Positions 1 through 5,569 of a DNA stretch of 12,897 nucleotides are shown one piece after another. A model generated the notes under the pieces. That model was not told where the DNA came from. It made no database searches and saw only the letters and a program-made list of their open reading frames with translations. Origin of the DNA: Candidatus Altarchaeota archaeon (GTDB lineage Archaea; Altiarchaeota; Altiarchaeia; IMC4; DAOVSA01). The number at the start of each line of letters is the position of its first letter. Position 1 is the first letter of the stretch. The stretch spans positions 1 through 12,897 of the forward strand of contig DAOVSA010000004.1 of the NCBI GenBank assembly GCA_030633635.1, given 5' to 3'. The position numbers were made by a program, and so were the translations under genes.

Positions 1-947
1 ATCTCAAATACAATCCCGGTGTAATATGCGAGACCCCTAGTTCTTCCAAGGTCTATAACAATGTCGATATCGTCCAAATCCTGGAAGTTCCCGAGATAAC
101 TGAGGGTATTTTTTAGATCCCGGAGTAATCGGGTGGATAAGTTCTCCTTTACCAGAATTTTTTCAATTTTCCCAATGGTTTTGGCATTTGGCTTTCCATT
201 AATATTAAGCAGTTTTTCAATGACATCCAGGATATTTTTTACATCTTCGATTTTCACCCCGGCATATCCCAGTTCCTCGCTTATTTTCTCGATTTTTCGT
301 TCCTTTATTTCATCCAATAGATTTATGATGCGTTCTCTGACAAAAGACTCGGTTTTTTCGTTCTCAAAGATCTCATGCAAAAAACCTAGATGACCTATAA
401 AGACCTTAAAATTCTTTAGTTTGAGTTTTTTTACACAGTCAAGTGCTATTGAGATTATTTCAGCATCCGATACAGGATTTTTACAATCGATAAGTTCGAT
501 TCCGGCGTGCCAAAACTCCCTATACCTTCCTTCCTGTGGCCTCTCATACCTAAATGCCTGGCCAATATAATATAATCTCATTGGTTTGGGAAGCATGCTC
601 CATTTATTGCAGTAGGCTCTTGCGATTGATGCGGTAAATTCCGGCCGTAAACAGATAGTTCTTCCACCCTTGTCCTCAAATAGATATATCTGCTGCCGTA
701 TGCTGTCCCCACTTCTCTCCGAATACATCCTATATCGCTCTATAACGGGTGTTATCACCTCAGCATATCCATAGGCCTCAAAAACTGTCCTGACCTCTCC
801 TTCCACGTGTTTAATCTTTGCCACCTGCTCTGGTGGGATATCTCTCACGCCAGTCAATGGTTCGGTTGATAACGACTTCTTTTTGAACTTTTTTAGTTTT
901 ATTCTCGTTTCTTCCTCAAAGAATGGTAATTTTGCATCGGATGTCAT
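1..947 (-). CDS. hisS: Histidyl-tRNA synthetase, 5' part (C-terminus beyond window edge)
   Basis: This cytosolic class II enzyme charges tRNA-His with histidine. The first 315 residues are present, and the gene is cut only by the window edge. Visible signatures are LTGVRDIPPEQ near residue 31, LRPEFTA at 100-106 (the substrate-pocket loop after motif 1), motif 2 with FRYERPQEGRYREF at 132-145, and the histidine-specific RGLAYYTGIVFE at 304-315, which separates it from other class II synthetases and from HisZ-type paralogues. About 28 lysine-rich residues precede the usual start of the family. I chose the ATG at 947, which has a weak GGA motif upstream. An in-frame ATG at 959, four codons earlier, is equally possible if the mRNA is nearly leaderless. 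It lies about 300 bp downstream of the RING-like gene on the same strand and probably has its own promoter. Confidence 0.93.
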   Translation of the reverse strand, partial: MTSDAKLPFFEEETRIKLKKFKKKSLSTEPLTGVRDIPPEQVAKIKHVEGEVRTVFEAYGYAEVITPVIERYRMYSERSGDSIRQQIYLFEDKGGRTICLRPEFTASIARAYCNKWSMLPKPMRLYYIGQAFRYERPQEGRYREFWHAGIELIDCKNPVSDAEIISIALDCVKKLKLKNFKVFIGHLGFLHEIFENEKTESFVRERIINLLDEIKERKIEKISEELGYAGVKIEDVKNILDVIEKLLNINGKPNAKTIGKIEKILVKENLSTRLLRDLKNTLSYLGNFQDLDDIDIVIDLGRTRGLAYYTGIVFE

Positions 948-985
948 CTTGATCCACATACTTTTATACTATTTTAGATATTAAT

Positions 986-995
986 CTATTTAATC
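986..995 (-). promoter_or_regulatory. Candidate TATA box for hisS
   Basis: On the minus strand this reads GATTAAATAG, an acceptable archaeal TATA element. Transcription starting about 25 bp downstream would fall near 962, giving an almost leaderless mRNA for the ATG at 959 or a leader of about 15 nt for the ATG at 947. The call rests on position and composition only. Confidence 0.35.
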
Positions 996-1181
996 TTTGT
1001 AATTTCCCAAAATAATTTCACTTTCGATAGATAATTTTCGGAACAGGTAAAAATACAGATGAGTATTCATGCTTGCCACTGGAACACTATTTCTTTCCAA
1101 GTTTTTCGCGGGAATATGGTTAGAATTCTTCTAAAGTATACTTACAAGTAAAACATACAAAAACTTTGCATCTTCTTCCAA

Positions 1182-1239
1182 GCTTGTCTTATAATGTATA
1201 ATGGGGCATCGCTTGTCTTGTGATGTATAATGGGGCATC
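1182..1239. repeat. 29-bp tandem repeat, two copies (27 of 29 bases match)
   Basis: Copy 1 is 1182-1210 and copy 2 is 1211-1239. They differ by two A/G changes at unit positions 10 and 12. Each contains GTATAATGGGGCATC. The array begins 14 bp past the stop codon of the RING-like gene, so it would lie in its 3' untranslated region. There is no spacer between copies, which makes this a tandem duplication rather than a CRISPR-type array. Confidence 0.9.
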
Positions 1240-1252
1240 TACTGGAAAACTC

Positions 1253-1408
1253 CTAGTGTAAGGGCCACCCACATATTGGACATGTTTTACGTCTCCATGA
1301 AAGGAGTCTACCACCAAGACATGATGCGCATATCCAGTGCCCATCTTCACATTCCTTTCCCCCAGCTTCATCCCTTTCTTCGCCACATTTAGAACATATT
1401 CTTGTCAT
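1253..1408 (-). CDS. 51-residue RING-finger-like zinc protein
   Basis: The product has seven cysteines and one histidine spaced C5-x2-C8-x11-C20-x3-H24-x2-C27-x2-C30-x12-C43-x2-C46, which fits the classical C3HC4 RING consensus and predicts two zinc ions in a cross-brace fold. RING-typical neighbours are also present: GHW before the third zinc pair, CASCL after it, a tryptophan (W38) in the loop before the last pair, and CPICGWPL at the end. The whole protein is essentially the domain. Against E3 ligase activity, the hydrophobic residue usual between the first two cysteines is Ser-Lys here, and the usual Arg after the last cysteine is Gly47. The start is well supported: an AGGTGAT Shine-Dalgarno sequence lies 5 nt upstream and an in-frame TAG precedes the start by two codons. 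It is divergent from the LOR/SDH gene. It could instead be a two-zinc ribbon in which zinc ligands pair sequentially. Function is unknown; the family assignment is by pattern only. Confidence 0.8.
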   Translation of the reverse strand: MTRICSKCGEERDEAGGKECEDGHWICASCLGGRLLSWRRKTCPICGWPLH

Positions 1409-1413
1409 ATTCT

Positions 1414-1420
1414 ATCACCT
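1414..1420 (-). promoter_or_regulatory. Strong Shine-Dalgarno site of the RING-like gene
   Basis: On the minus strand this reads AGGTGAT, a seven-base match to the anti-Shine-Dalgarno region of 16S rRNA, with a 5-nt spacer to the ATG at 1408. It fixes the start and argues that this short frame is translated. Confidence 0.8.
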
Positions 1421-1472
1421 CTTTTTTCTAACCAAATAATTTTTCGCTCATCTATAGAAGATTATTGCCAAC

Positions 1473-1482
1473 ATAAAAATAT
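1473..1482 (-). promoter_or_regulatory. Candidate TATA box for the RING-like gene
   Basis: The minus strand reads ATATTTTTAT in an AT-rich stretch. A start about 25 bp downstream would give a leader of roughly 40 nt, enough to carry the Shine-Dalgarno site. This is inferred from position. Confidence 0.35.
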
Positions 1483-1493
1483 ATTACCCAGAT

Positions 1494-1520
1494 TATTTAA
1501 AAGCAATTTAAGGTATTTAT
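1494..1520 (+). promoter_or_regulatory. Candidate promoter elements for the LOR/SDH-domain gene
   Basis: Two TATA-like stretches lie here: TATTTAAAAG at 1494-1503 and GTATTTATG at 1513-1521. Either would put the transcript start between about 1522 and 1542, ahead of the ATG at 1563. A further AT-rich block at 1537-1550 could act instead. The sequence does not decide between them. Confidence 0.35.
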
Positions 1521-1562
1521 GCATGGTTCTATAGTTATTAATTAAAATTATTCATCAAAAGC

Positions 1563-2801
1563 ATGGAAAATGCAGAATGCAAAATGACCGTTTCAGAGGA
1601 AATTGAATTAAAGGGACATATTATAGACTCTATTATCCTTCCAAGAGTCTTGGATGCAATAATGGATATGGAGGGTGATTTTGAGATCCTGTCACTGGAT
1701 GTTGGAAAGAAAAAAACAGATATAAGCACGGCGAGGATGGTAATCCGGGGCAAAGACCATGAACACCTGGATAAACTCCTCGATGAATTACAAATGCTTG
1801 GGGCTGTTCTTCCGGTGAAAAATGTCGAAACAGAAGTCGCACCAAGGGATAAGATCCTACCTGATAAATTTTATTCGACCACACATCACCCGACCTATGT
1901 TAGAATAAAGGACAGATGGATGAGGGCTAAAGACATTGAGATGGATTGTACCATAGTTATCGAGGATGAAAGAGCCATATGCAAAAGGCAGGGACTGGTA
2001 AAAAAGGGCGATAGGGTTGTTGTTGGCCATTCTGGAGTTAGAGTTGAACCACCTGAAAGATCCAGAAAACCAATGGATATTTTTGGATTCATGCAAAGCG
2101 ATGTTTCACCAGAAAAACCGATCAACTCCTATATCGTAGATCTGGCGAAAGAAATGAATCAAATCAGGGAGAATAATGGGAAGATCATAGTTGTCGCAGG
2201 TCCGGCGATAGTCCATACTGGTGCAGATAAATCTCTGGCGGAACTTGTTAGAATGGGGTATGTACAGGTACTGTTCGGTGGAAACGCACTGGCAGTTATG
2301 GATATAGAAAAACAATTGTTTGGAACTTCTCTTGGAATGGATGAGCACACAGGGTTGGTGCTTGAGAGAGGATATAAAAGTCATTTAGTAGCAATAAATG
2401 AGATCTGGAAGGTTGGAAGTATAAAAGATGCCGTTAAGAGGGGCATAATAAAAGAGGGAATAATGTATGAGTGTGTGAAATGTGAGGTTCCCTATGTGCT
2501 TGCAGGTTCTATAAGGGACGATGGGCCGCTGCCGGAGGTAATAACCGATGTCATGGAGGCTCAGGACGAAATGAGAAAGTACATCCAAGATGCGGATATG
2601 GTGATAATGACAGCTTCTATGCTCCACTCGATTGCAACCGGGAATTTATTACCCTCATGGGTTAAGACAGTTAGCATAGATATAAATCCCTATGTTGTCA
2701 CAAGATTGCAGGACAGGGGAACAAGTCAGGCTTTGGGTATAGTCTCTGATCCAGGAATGTTTTTGCCCAGATTGGTCGAGGAGTTGAAAAAGTTGGAATG
2801 A
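1563..2801 (+). CDS. LOR/SDH-domain protein, TIGR00300 type; probable alternative ornithine cyclodeaminase
   Basis: Archaeal members of this family have been linked to conversion of ornithine to proline with release of ammonia, using NAD, and are related to the C-terminal half of cyanobacterial arginine dihydrolase/ornithine cyclodeaminase. Residues 10-100 form the LOR/SDH conserved region (EIELKGHIIDSIILPRVLD onward). A conserved middle segment with GHSGVRVEPPER lies near 155-166. From about 205 to 405 there is a Rossmann-like nucleotide-binding half with KIIVVAGPAIVHTGADKS and LFGGNALAVMDIE. The length of 412 is normal for the family. Homologues usually begin close to EIELKGHI, so the ATG at 1584 (Met8) is a good alternative start. 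It stands alone on this strand and converges with the membrane-protein gene, with only 9 bp between the stops. Family membership is fairly sure; the enzymatic role comes from family knowledge. Confidence 0.8.
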   Translation: MENAECKMTVSEEIELKGHIIDSIILPRVLDAIMDMEGDFEILSLDVGKKKTDISTARMVIRGKDHEHLDKLLDELQMLGAVLPVKNVETEVAPRDKILPDKFYSTTHHPTYVRIKDRWMRAKDIEMDCTIVIEDERAICKRQGLVKKGDRVVVGHSGVRVEPPERSRKPMDIFGFMQSDVSPEKPINSYIVDLAKEMNQIRENNGKIIVVAGPAIVHTGADKSLAELVRMGYVQVLFGGNALAVMDIEKQLFGTSLGMDEHTGLVLERGYKSHLVAINEIWKVGSIKDAVKRGIIKEGIMYECVKCEVPYVLAGSIRDDGPLPEVITDVMEAQDEMRKYIQDADMVIMTASMLHSIATGNLLPSWVKTVSIDINPYVVTRLQDRGTSQALGIVSDPGMFLPRLVEELKKLE

Positions 2802-2810
2802 TCCCATCAA

Positions 2811-3155
2811 CTACTTCGTTACTGCTCCTTTTTTAATCTTTTTGAACGGATGAATCATTGAGTATAAACCATATGATATAGTTATGGAAGCGAGTACGCC
2901 CACAATCCCGGATATCTCCAGCATCATAGATTCATCTACTGCTATAACGATTAAGGTCTCCCTGATCGCCCATAGCATTATACCAATAAACATTATCTTC
3001 CATGCCCTCACAAATTTGTCTGAATTAAGGTAGAGAATTGCACTAATCGCCTTTGCCATCTTCTTGTCTGTAAATGTCTTTATTATATCTCCTATTATGT
3101 ACAGGCACACCAGAAGGACGCCCATATTCATAAGTCCCCATATGAAGTTTTCCAT
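2811..3155 (-). CDS. Small membrane protein with three predicted helices, unknown function
   Basis: This 114-residue protein has hydrophobic segments at about 4-25, 52-73 and 80-101, a basic loop between the first two (TFTDKKMAKA, then K47 and R50) and a basic tail (PFKKIKKG). The positive-inside rule predicts N-terminus out and C-terminus in. There is no signal peptide cleavage site and no catalytic motif. Each of the second and third helices is preceded or interrupted by charged residues (R65/E66, E80), which suggests helix packing rather than a simple anchor. It is transcribed divergently from the GTPase operon across 141 bp, so a shared regulator is possible. I do not recognise the family. 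The reading frame is supported by the clean hydrophobic pattern and the TATA-like site at suitable distance. Confidence 0.75.
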   Translation of the reverse strand: MENFIWGLMNMGVLLVCLYIIGDIIKTFTDKKMAKAISAILYLNSDKFVRAWKIMFIGIMLWAIRETLIVIAVDESMMLEISGIVGVLASITISYGLYSMIHPFKKIKKGAVTK

Positions 3156-3184
3156 TTTTATCTCATACCAGATCTCTACGAATT

Positions 3185-3192
3185 ATTTATAT
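3185..3192 (-). promoter_or_regulatory. TATA box for the small membrane-protein gene
   Basis: The minus strand reads ATATAAAT about 30 bp upstream of the ATG at 3155. Initiation about 25 bp downstream gives a leader of only a few nucleotides, a common archaeal arrangement. Confidence 0.5.
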
Positions 3193-3210
3193 TATTATTC
3201 ATCAAGTATT

Positions 3211-3268
3211 ATTCAGTCATATTCATATAAATAGATTATATTCAGTCATATTCATATAAATAGATTAT
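3211..3268. repeat. Exact 29-bp tandem duplication carrying a TATA box
   Basis: Copies at 3211-3239 and 3240-3268 are identical over all 29 bases. Each includes ATTCAGTCATATTC followed by a TATA-like ATATAAATAG (3225-3234 and 3254-3263). The perfect identity suggests either a recent duplication or selection on both copies. It lies in the divergent region between the membrane-protein gene and the GTPase operon. Confidence 0.95.
3254..3263 (+). promoter_or_regulatory. Probable TATA box of the GTPase-roadblock operon
   Basis: ATATAAATAG in the second repeat copy is centred about 38 bp before the ATG at 3297, placing initiation near 3285 with a leader of about 12 nt. The upstream copy at 3225-3234 would start a transcript with a leader of about 40 nt. 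A third AT-rich match at 3281-3290 is too close to the start codon to serve that ATG. Confidence 0.55.
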
Positions 3269-3296
3269 AAATAATATAGCATATAAATATTCTAAG

Positions 3297-4451
3297 ATGC
3301 TGTTACCCACTGGAATACCAAAACTGGACGAACTCATGGGAGGGGGAATAGAGAAAGGGGCATCAATATTATTTAGTTGTATTCCTGGAGTCCAGGGAGA
3401 ACCCCTTGTCGAGCATTTGCTTTATACAAGGCTGAATGTCGGCGATAAGTGTACATATCTGGTCAATAATAAAAAACCAAGCGATGTGAAACGAAGCATG
3501 AAAGATCTTGGGTGGGATATCGAGAGCCTTGAAAAAAAATTATCGTTCATAGATTCTTATTCTGGATTCATGGGCATACAAGGTGAGGAAAAATATATGA
3601 TCAGTGACCCATCCAATCTTGAAGATCTTGATTCTATGTTAATGGAGCTATTCTCAAAAATAAAAAATCAGGTGTTTATATTCGATTCATTGAGTACTTT
3701 GATTGATGTTCATGGGAATCCTAAAGAAATACAAGAAAAATTAATTAAATGGGTCCTTCTGTGTAAGAAAAGAGATATCACCTCGGTATATTTGTTCACT
3801 AGGTGGCCTTATGGCGATATCAAAACAATTGAAAATATCTTCGACGCCGTGATAAACCTAAAGACGATGGAAGAAAGAGTCATTTTCAGTCAATACTTCG
3901 AATTATCGAGAGCGAACTGGGCAAAACCTGTCAATAAAAGAATACCATTCAAGGTTGCGATGGGAGGGGTCCATGTGTATATGCCAAAGATACTGGTTAC
4001 AGGACCACATAATGCTGGAAAATCTTCTCTTGTTGAGGCATTATCCACGAAATCTATTAGTGTGGATAGACTGGGGACTACAATTGCTTTGGATCACGGT
4101 AAAACCTGTTATAATGGATTTATGGCAGAGTTATTCGGCACACCCGGGCAGGAGCGGTTCGATCCGATAATAAAACTGTTGAGTGGGGAGGCTTTGGGTG
4201 TTTTATTGATTATAGATAGTACCCAGCCGGAGACCTTTACGAGGGCCAAGGATATAATATCCATGACAAAGGCAAAGGGGTTACCCTATGTTGTGGTAGC
4301 AAATAAACAGGATTTACCGGACGCATTGAATCCAGCACAGATCAGAGATAAAATGAAACTCCCTGATGAAGTAAAAATAATTCCGGTTGTGGCAACCCAA
4401 AAGAAGGATGTTTTTAAGGCATTAGATGCATTATTTGAGCAATTAATTTAA
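3297..4451 (+). CDS. Degenerate KaiC-like domain fused to a Ras/MglA-like GTPase
   Basis: Residues 1-225 follow the KaiC/GvpD/RAD55 pattern: TGIPKLDELMGGGIEKG at 5-21, a Walker-B-like VFIFDSLSTL at 126-135, and a closing strand segment around 203-228. The P-loop position (SCIPGVQGEP, 27-36) lacks the lysine and Ser/Thr, so ATP binding there is doubtful. Residues 229-384 form a small GTPase: G1 GPHNAGKS at 236-243, G2 threonines at 261-262, G3 GTPGQERF at 281-288, G4 NKQD at 336-339 and a G5-like VATQKKD. The G3 aspartate is glycine while Pro-Gly-Gln is kept, resembling MglA and the COG2229 GTPases. The GTPase half should bind GTP and act as a cytosolic switch. It heads a three-gene operon with a roadblock protein (its likely partner) and a second KaiC-like protein. 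Domain assignment is firm; the cellular process is not known. Confidence 0.88.
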   Translation: MLLPTGIPKLDELMGGGIEKGASILFSCIPGVQGEPLVEHLLYTRLNVGDKCTYLVNNKKPSDVKRSMKDLGWDIESLEKKLSFIDSYSGFMGIQGEEKYMISDPSNLEDLDSMLMELFSKIKNQVFIFDSLSTLIDVHGNPKEIQEKLIKWVLLCKKRDITSVYLFTRWPYGDIKTIENIFDAVINLKTMEERVIFSQYFELSRANWAKPVNKRIPFKVAMGGVHVYMPKILVTGPHNAGKSSLVEALSTKSISVDRLGTTIALDHGKTCYNGFMAELFGTPGQERFDPIIKLLSGEALGVLLIIDSTQPETFTRAKDIISMTKAKGLPYVVVANKQDLPDALNPAQIRDKMKLPDEVKIIPVVATQKKDVFKALDALFEQLI

Positions 4452-4473
4452 TTTGGTTGAAATAATATGTAAA

Positions 4474-4845
4474 ATGGCGACAAAAAAGGAAGAATTAGAG
4501 GAAATTTTGAGTAAATTGAATAATGTGGGGGGTATAGAAGGGGGCTCTGTCGTCAGTAGAGACGGTTTGGTGATGGCATCCAATTTATCTGGCAACGTTG
4601 ACCCCGAGGTTTTTGCTGCGATGTCTGCCACCATGCTCGGGGCAGCTGAAACGGCAGTTTCAGAACTTGCTAAGGGAGAAACGGGGAGAGTTATCGCAGA
4701 ATCAGAGCAAACAAAGTTAATTGCAACTGGTGCGGGTCCTTTAGCCCTATTGGTGGTAATGACATCTCCCGATGCGACTCTGGGGCTGGCCCTTGTAGAG
4801 ATGCAAAAAGCTGCGAATAAGATAATAAGCGTCTTAAGTACTTAA
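4474..4845 (+). CDS. Roadblock/LC7 (MglB-like) protein
   Basis: About 123 residues from the chosen ATG cover one complete roadblock/LC7 domain: an N-terminal helix (KKEELEEILSKLNNV), the strand pair GGSVVSRDGLVMAS, a central helix (AAMSATMLGAAETAVSEL), then strands including KLIATGAGPLALLVVM and a C-terminal helix. Such proteins dimerise and bind MglA/Ras-like GTPases as activators or scaffolds; the GTPase encoded immediately upstream is the obvious partner. A longer form from TTG at 4453 adds seven residues and would leave one base between genes, but ATG at 4474 matches where the domain starts in relatives, so I prefer it. No membrane segment is present. The gene ends two bases before the next start, which implies co-translation in one operon. 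Confidence 0.88.
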   Translation: MATKKEELEEILSKLNNVGGIEGGSVVSRDGLVMASNLSGNVDPEVFAAMSATMLGAAETAVSELAKGETGRVIAESEQTKLIATGAGPLALLVVMTSPDATLGLALVEMQKAANKIISVLST

Positions 4846-4847
4846 AA

Positions 4848-5552
4848 ATGTCTCAAAAAGCAGTTAGTGGGATATCCAAATTGGATTCAGAATTGCACGG
4901 AGGTTTCGATGCTCCATCTACTATATTAGTATGGGGACCTCCAATGTCTGCAAAGGATATATTCGTGGAACAATTCTTTTGCAATGGCTTAAAAAAACAA
5001 GAAAGTGGTGTTTTCATAACGATCGATAAATCTGCCGAGGACATAATCTCCGAGATGAATGGGATGGGATATTCTCTAGATGAATATAAATCAAAAAAGA
5101 GTATAAAATTCATAGATTCATACTCCCGGCACATAGGCGATGAAAAACCGAGTGATGAGATATTTATTAGGGTTGAGGGACCCATGGCATTGAGTAAAAT
5201 CTGTACAGAGATTTATATGGCTAATGCTGAATTATCCAAGTTGGATAACCCTGTACGGAATGTAATACATTCAGTATCCTCTTTACTACTCTATAATAAT
5301 CCAGATACAATATTTAGATTTTTACAGGTCTTACTGGGGAAGATAAGTCGTTCTGGTGTCGTTATGATGATAACATTGGAGAAGGGAATGCATGATCCTC
5401 AAGTGGAAGCAACACTACAACATCTAGTCAATACTATCGTAGAATTTGATATCAAGAATGATCAGAACGTTATGCGGGTTGTAGGAACAAGGATGCGAAC
5501 TGATTGGATGCCATTTATAGTAACTCCCTCTGGAATTGTGATGGGGTTGTGA
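4848..5552 (+). CDS. Degenerate KaiC/RecA-superfamily protein
   Basis: The 234-residue protein is a single KaiC-like domain: SGISKLDSELHGGF at 7-20, a P-loop region GPPMSAKD at 30-37, the FITIDKSAEDI segment after it, and a Walker-B position reading NVIHSVSSLLL at 138-148. In active relatives the P-loop ends GK[ST] and Walker B has Asp; here Lys36 stays but the Ser/Thr is Asp37, and the Asp is His141. It is therefore likely a pseudo-ATPase, or at best a weak nucleotide binder. It resembles the N-terminal part of the upstream fusion protein in size and order, which suggests the two descend from one domain and may pair. It begins 2 bp after the roadblock stop and converges with rad50, with 17 bp between them. 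The role is unknown. Confidence 0.82.
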   Translation: MSQKAVSGISKLDSELHGGFDAPSTILVWGPPMSAKDIFVEQFFCNGLKKQESGVFITIDKSAEDIISEMNGMGYSLDEYKSKKSIKFIDSYSRHIGDEKPSDEIFIRVEGPMALSKICTEIYMANAELSKLDNPVRNVIHSVSSLLLYNNPDTIFRFLQVLLGKISRSGVVMMITLEKGMHDPQVEATLQHLVNTIVEFDIKNDQNVMRVVGTRMRTDWMPFIVTPSGIVMGL

Positions 5553-5569
5553 TAGGAATGAAATAAAGG

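Larger units (their letters stand above)
960..1252. other. Intergenic stretch between the RING-like gene and hisS
   Basis: No convincing gene was found in these 293 bp. They hold the candidate hisS TATA box (986-995) and a two-copy 29-bp repeat (1182-1239). The best minus-strand open stretch (about 1025-1155) is under 50 codons, has its first ATG late, and shows no ribosome-binding site or recognisable motif. I saw no tRNA cloverleaf, box C/D pattern or rho-independent hairpin. The minus strand has a T-rich run around 1150-1165 that could end transcription of the RING-like gene. Confidence 0.6.

Noticed and set aside
133-393. 86-codon plus-strand open frame
   Set aside because: It is antisense to hisS and has the low-complexity Phe/Ser composition of a shadow frame.
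1025-1155. Possible short minus-strand gene upstream of hisS
   Set aside because: Fewer than 50 open codons, the first ATG falls late, and there is no ribosome-binding site or recognisable motif.
1189-1386. 65-codon minus-strand frame overlapping the RING-like gene
   Set aside because: It lies in another frame over the same DNA, runs into the tandem repeat, and has no conserved pattern; the 51-residue frame has the zinc ligands and the Shine-Dalgarno site.
3211-3268. Possible CRISPR-like repeat of 29 bp
   Set aside because: Two copies abut with no spacer, and no cas gene is present; the unit carries TATA-like promoter sequence.
4453-4473. TTG start for the roadblock gene
   Set aside because: The seven extra residues do not fit the usual start of the domain, and an ATG at 4474 sits immediately before the conserved helix; kept only as an alternative.
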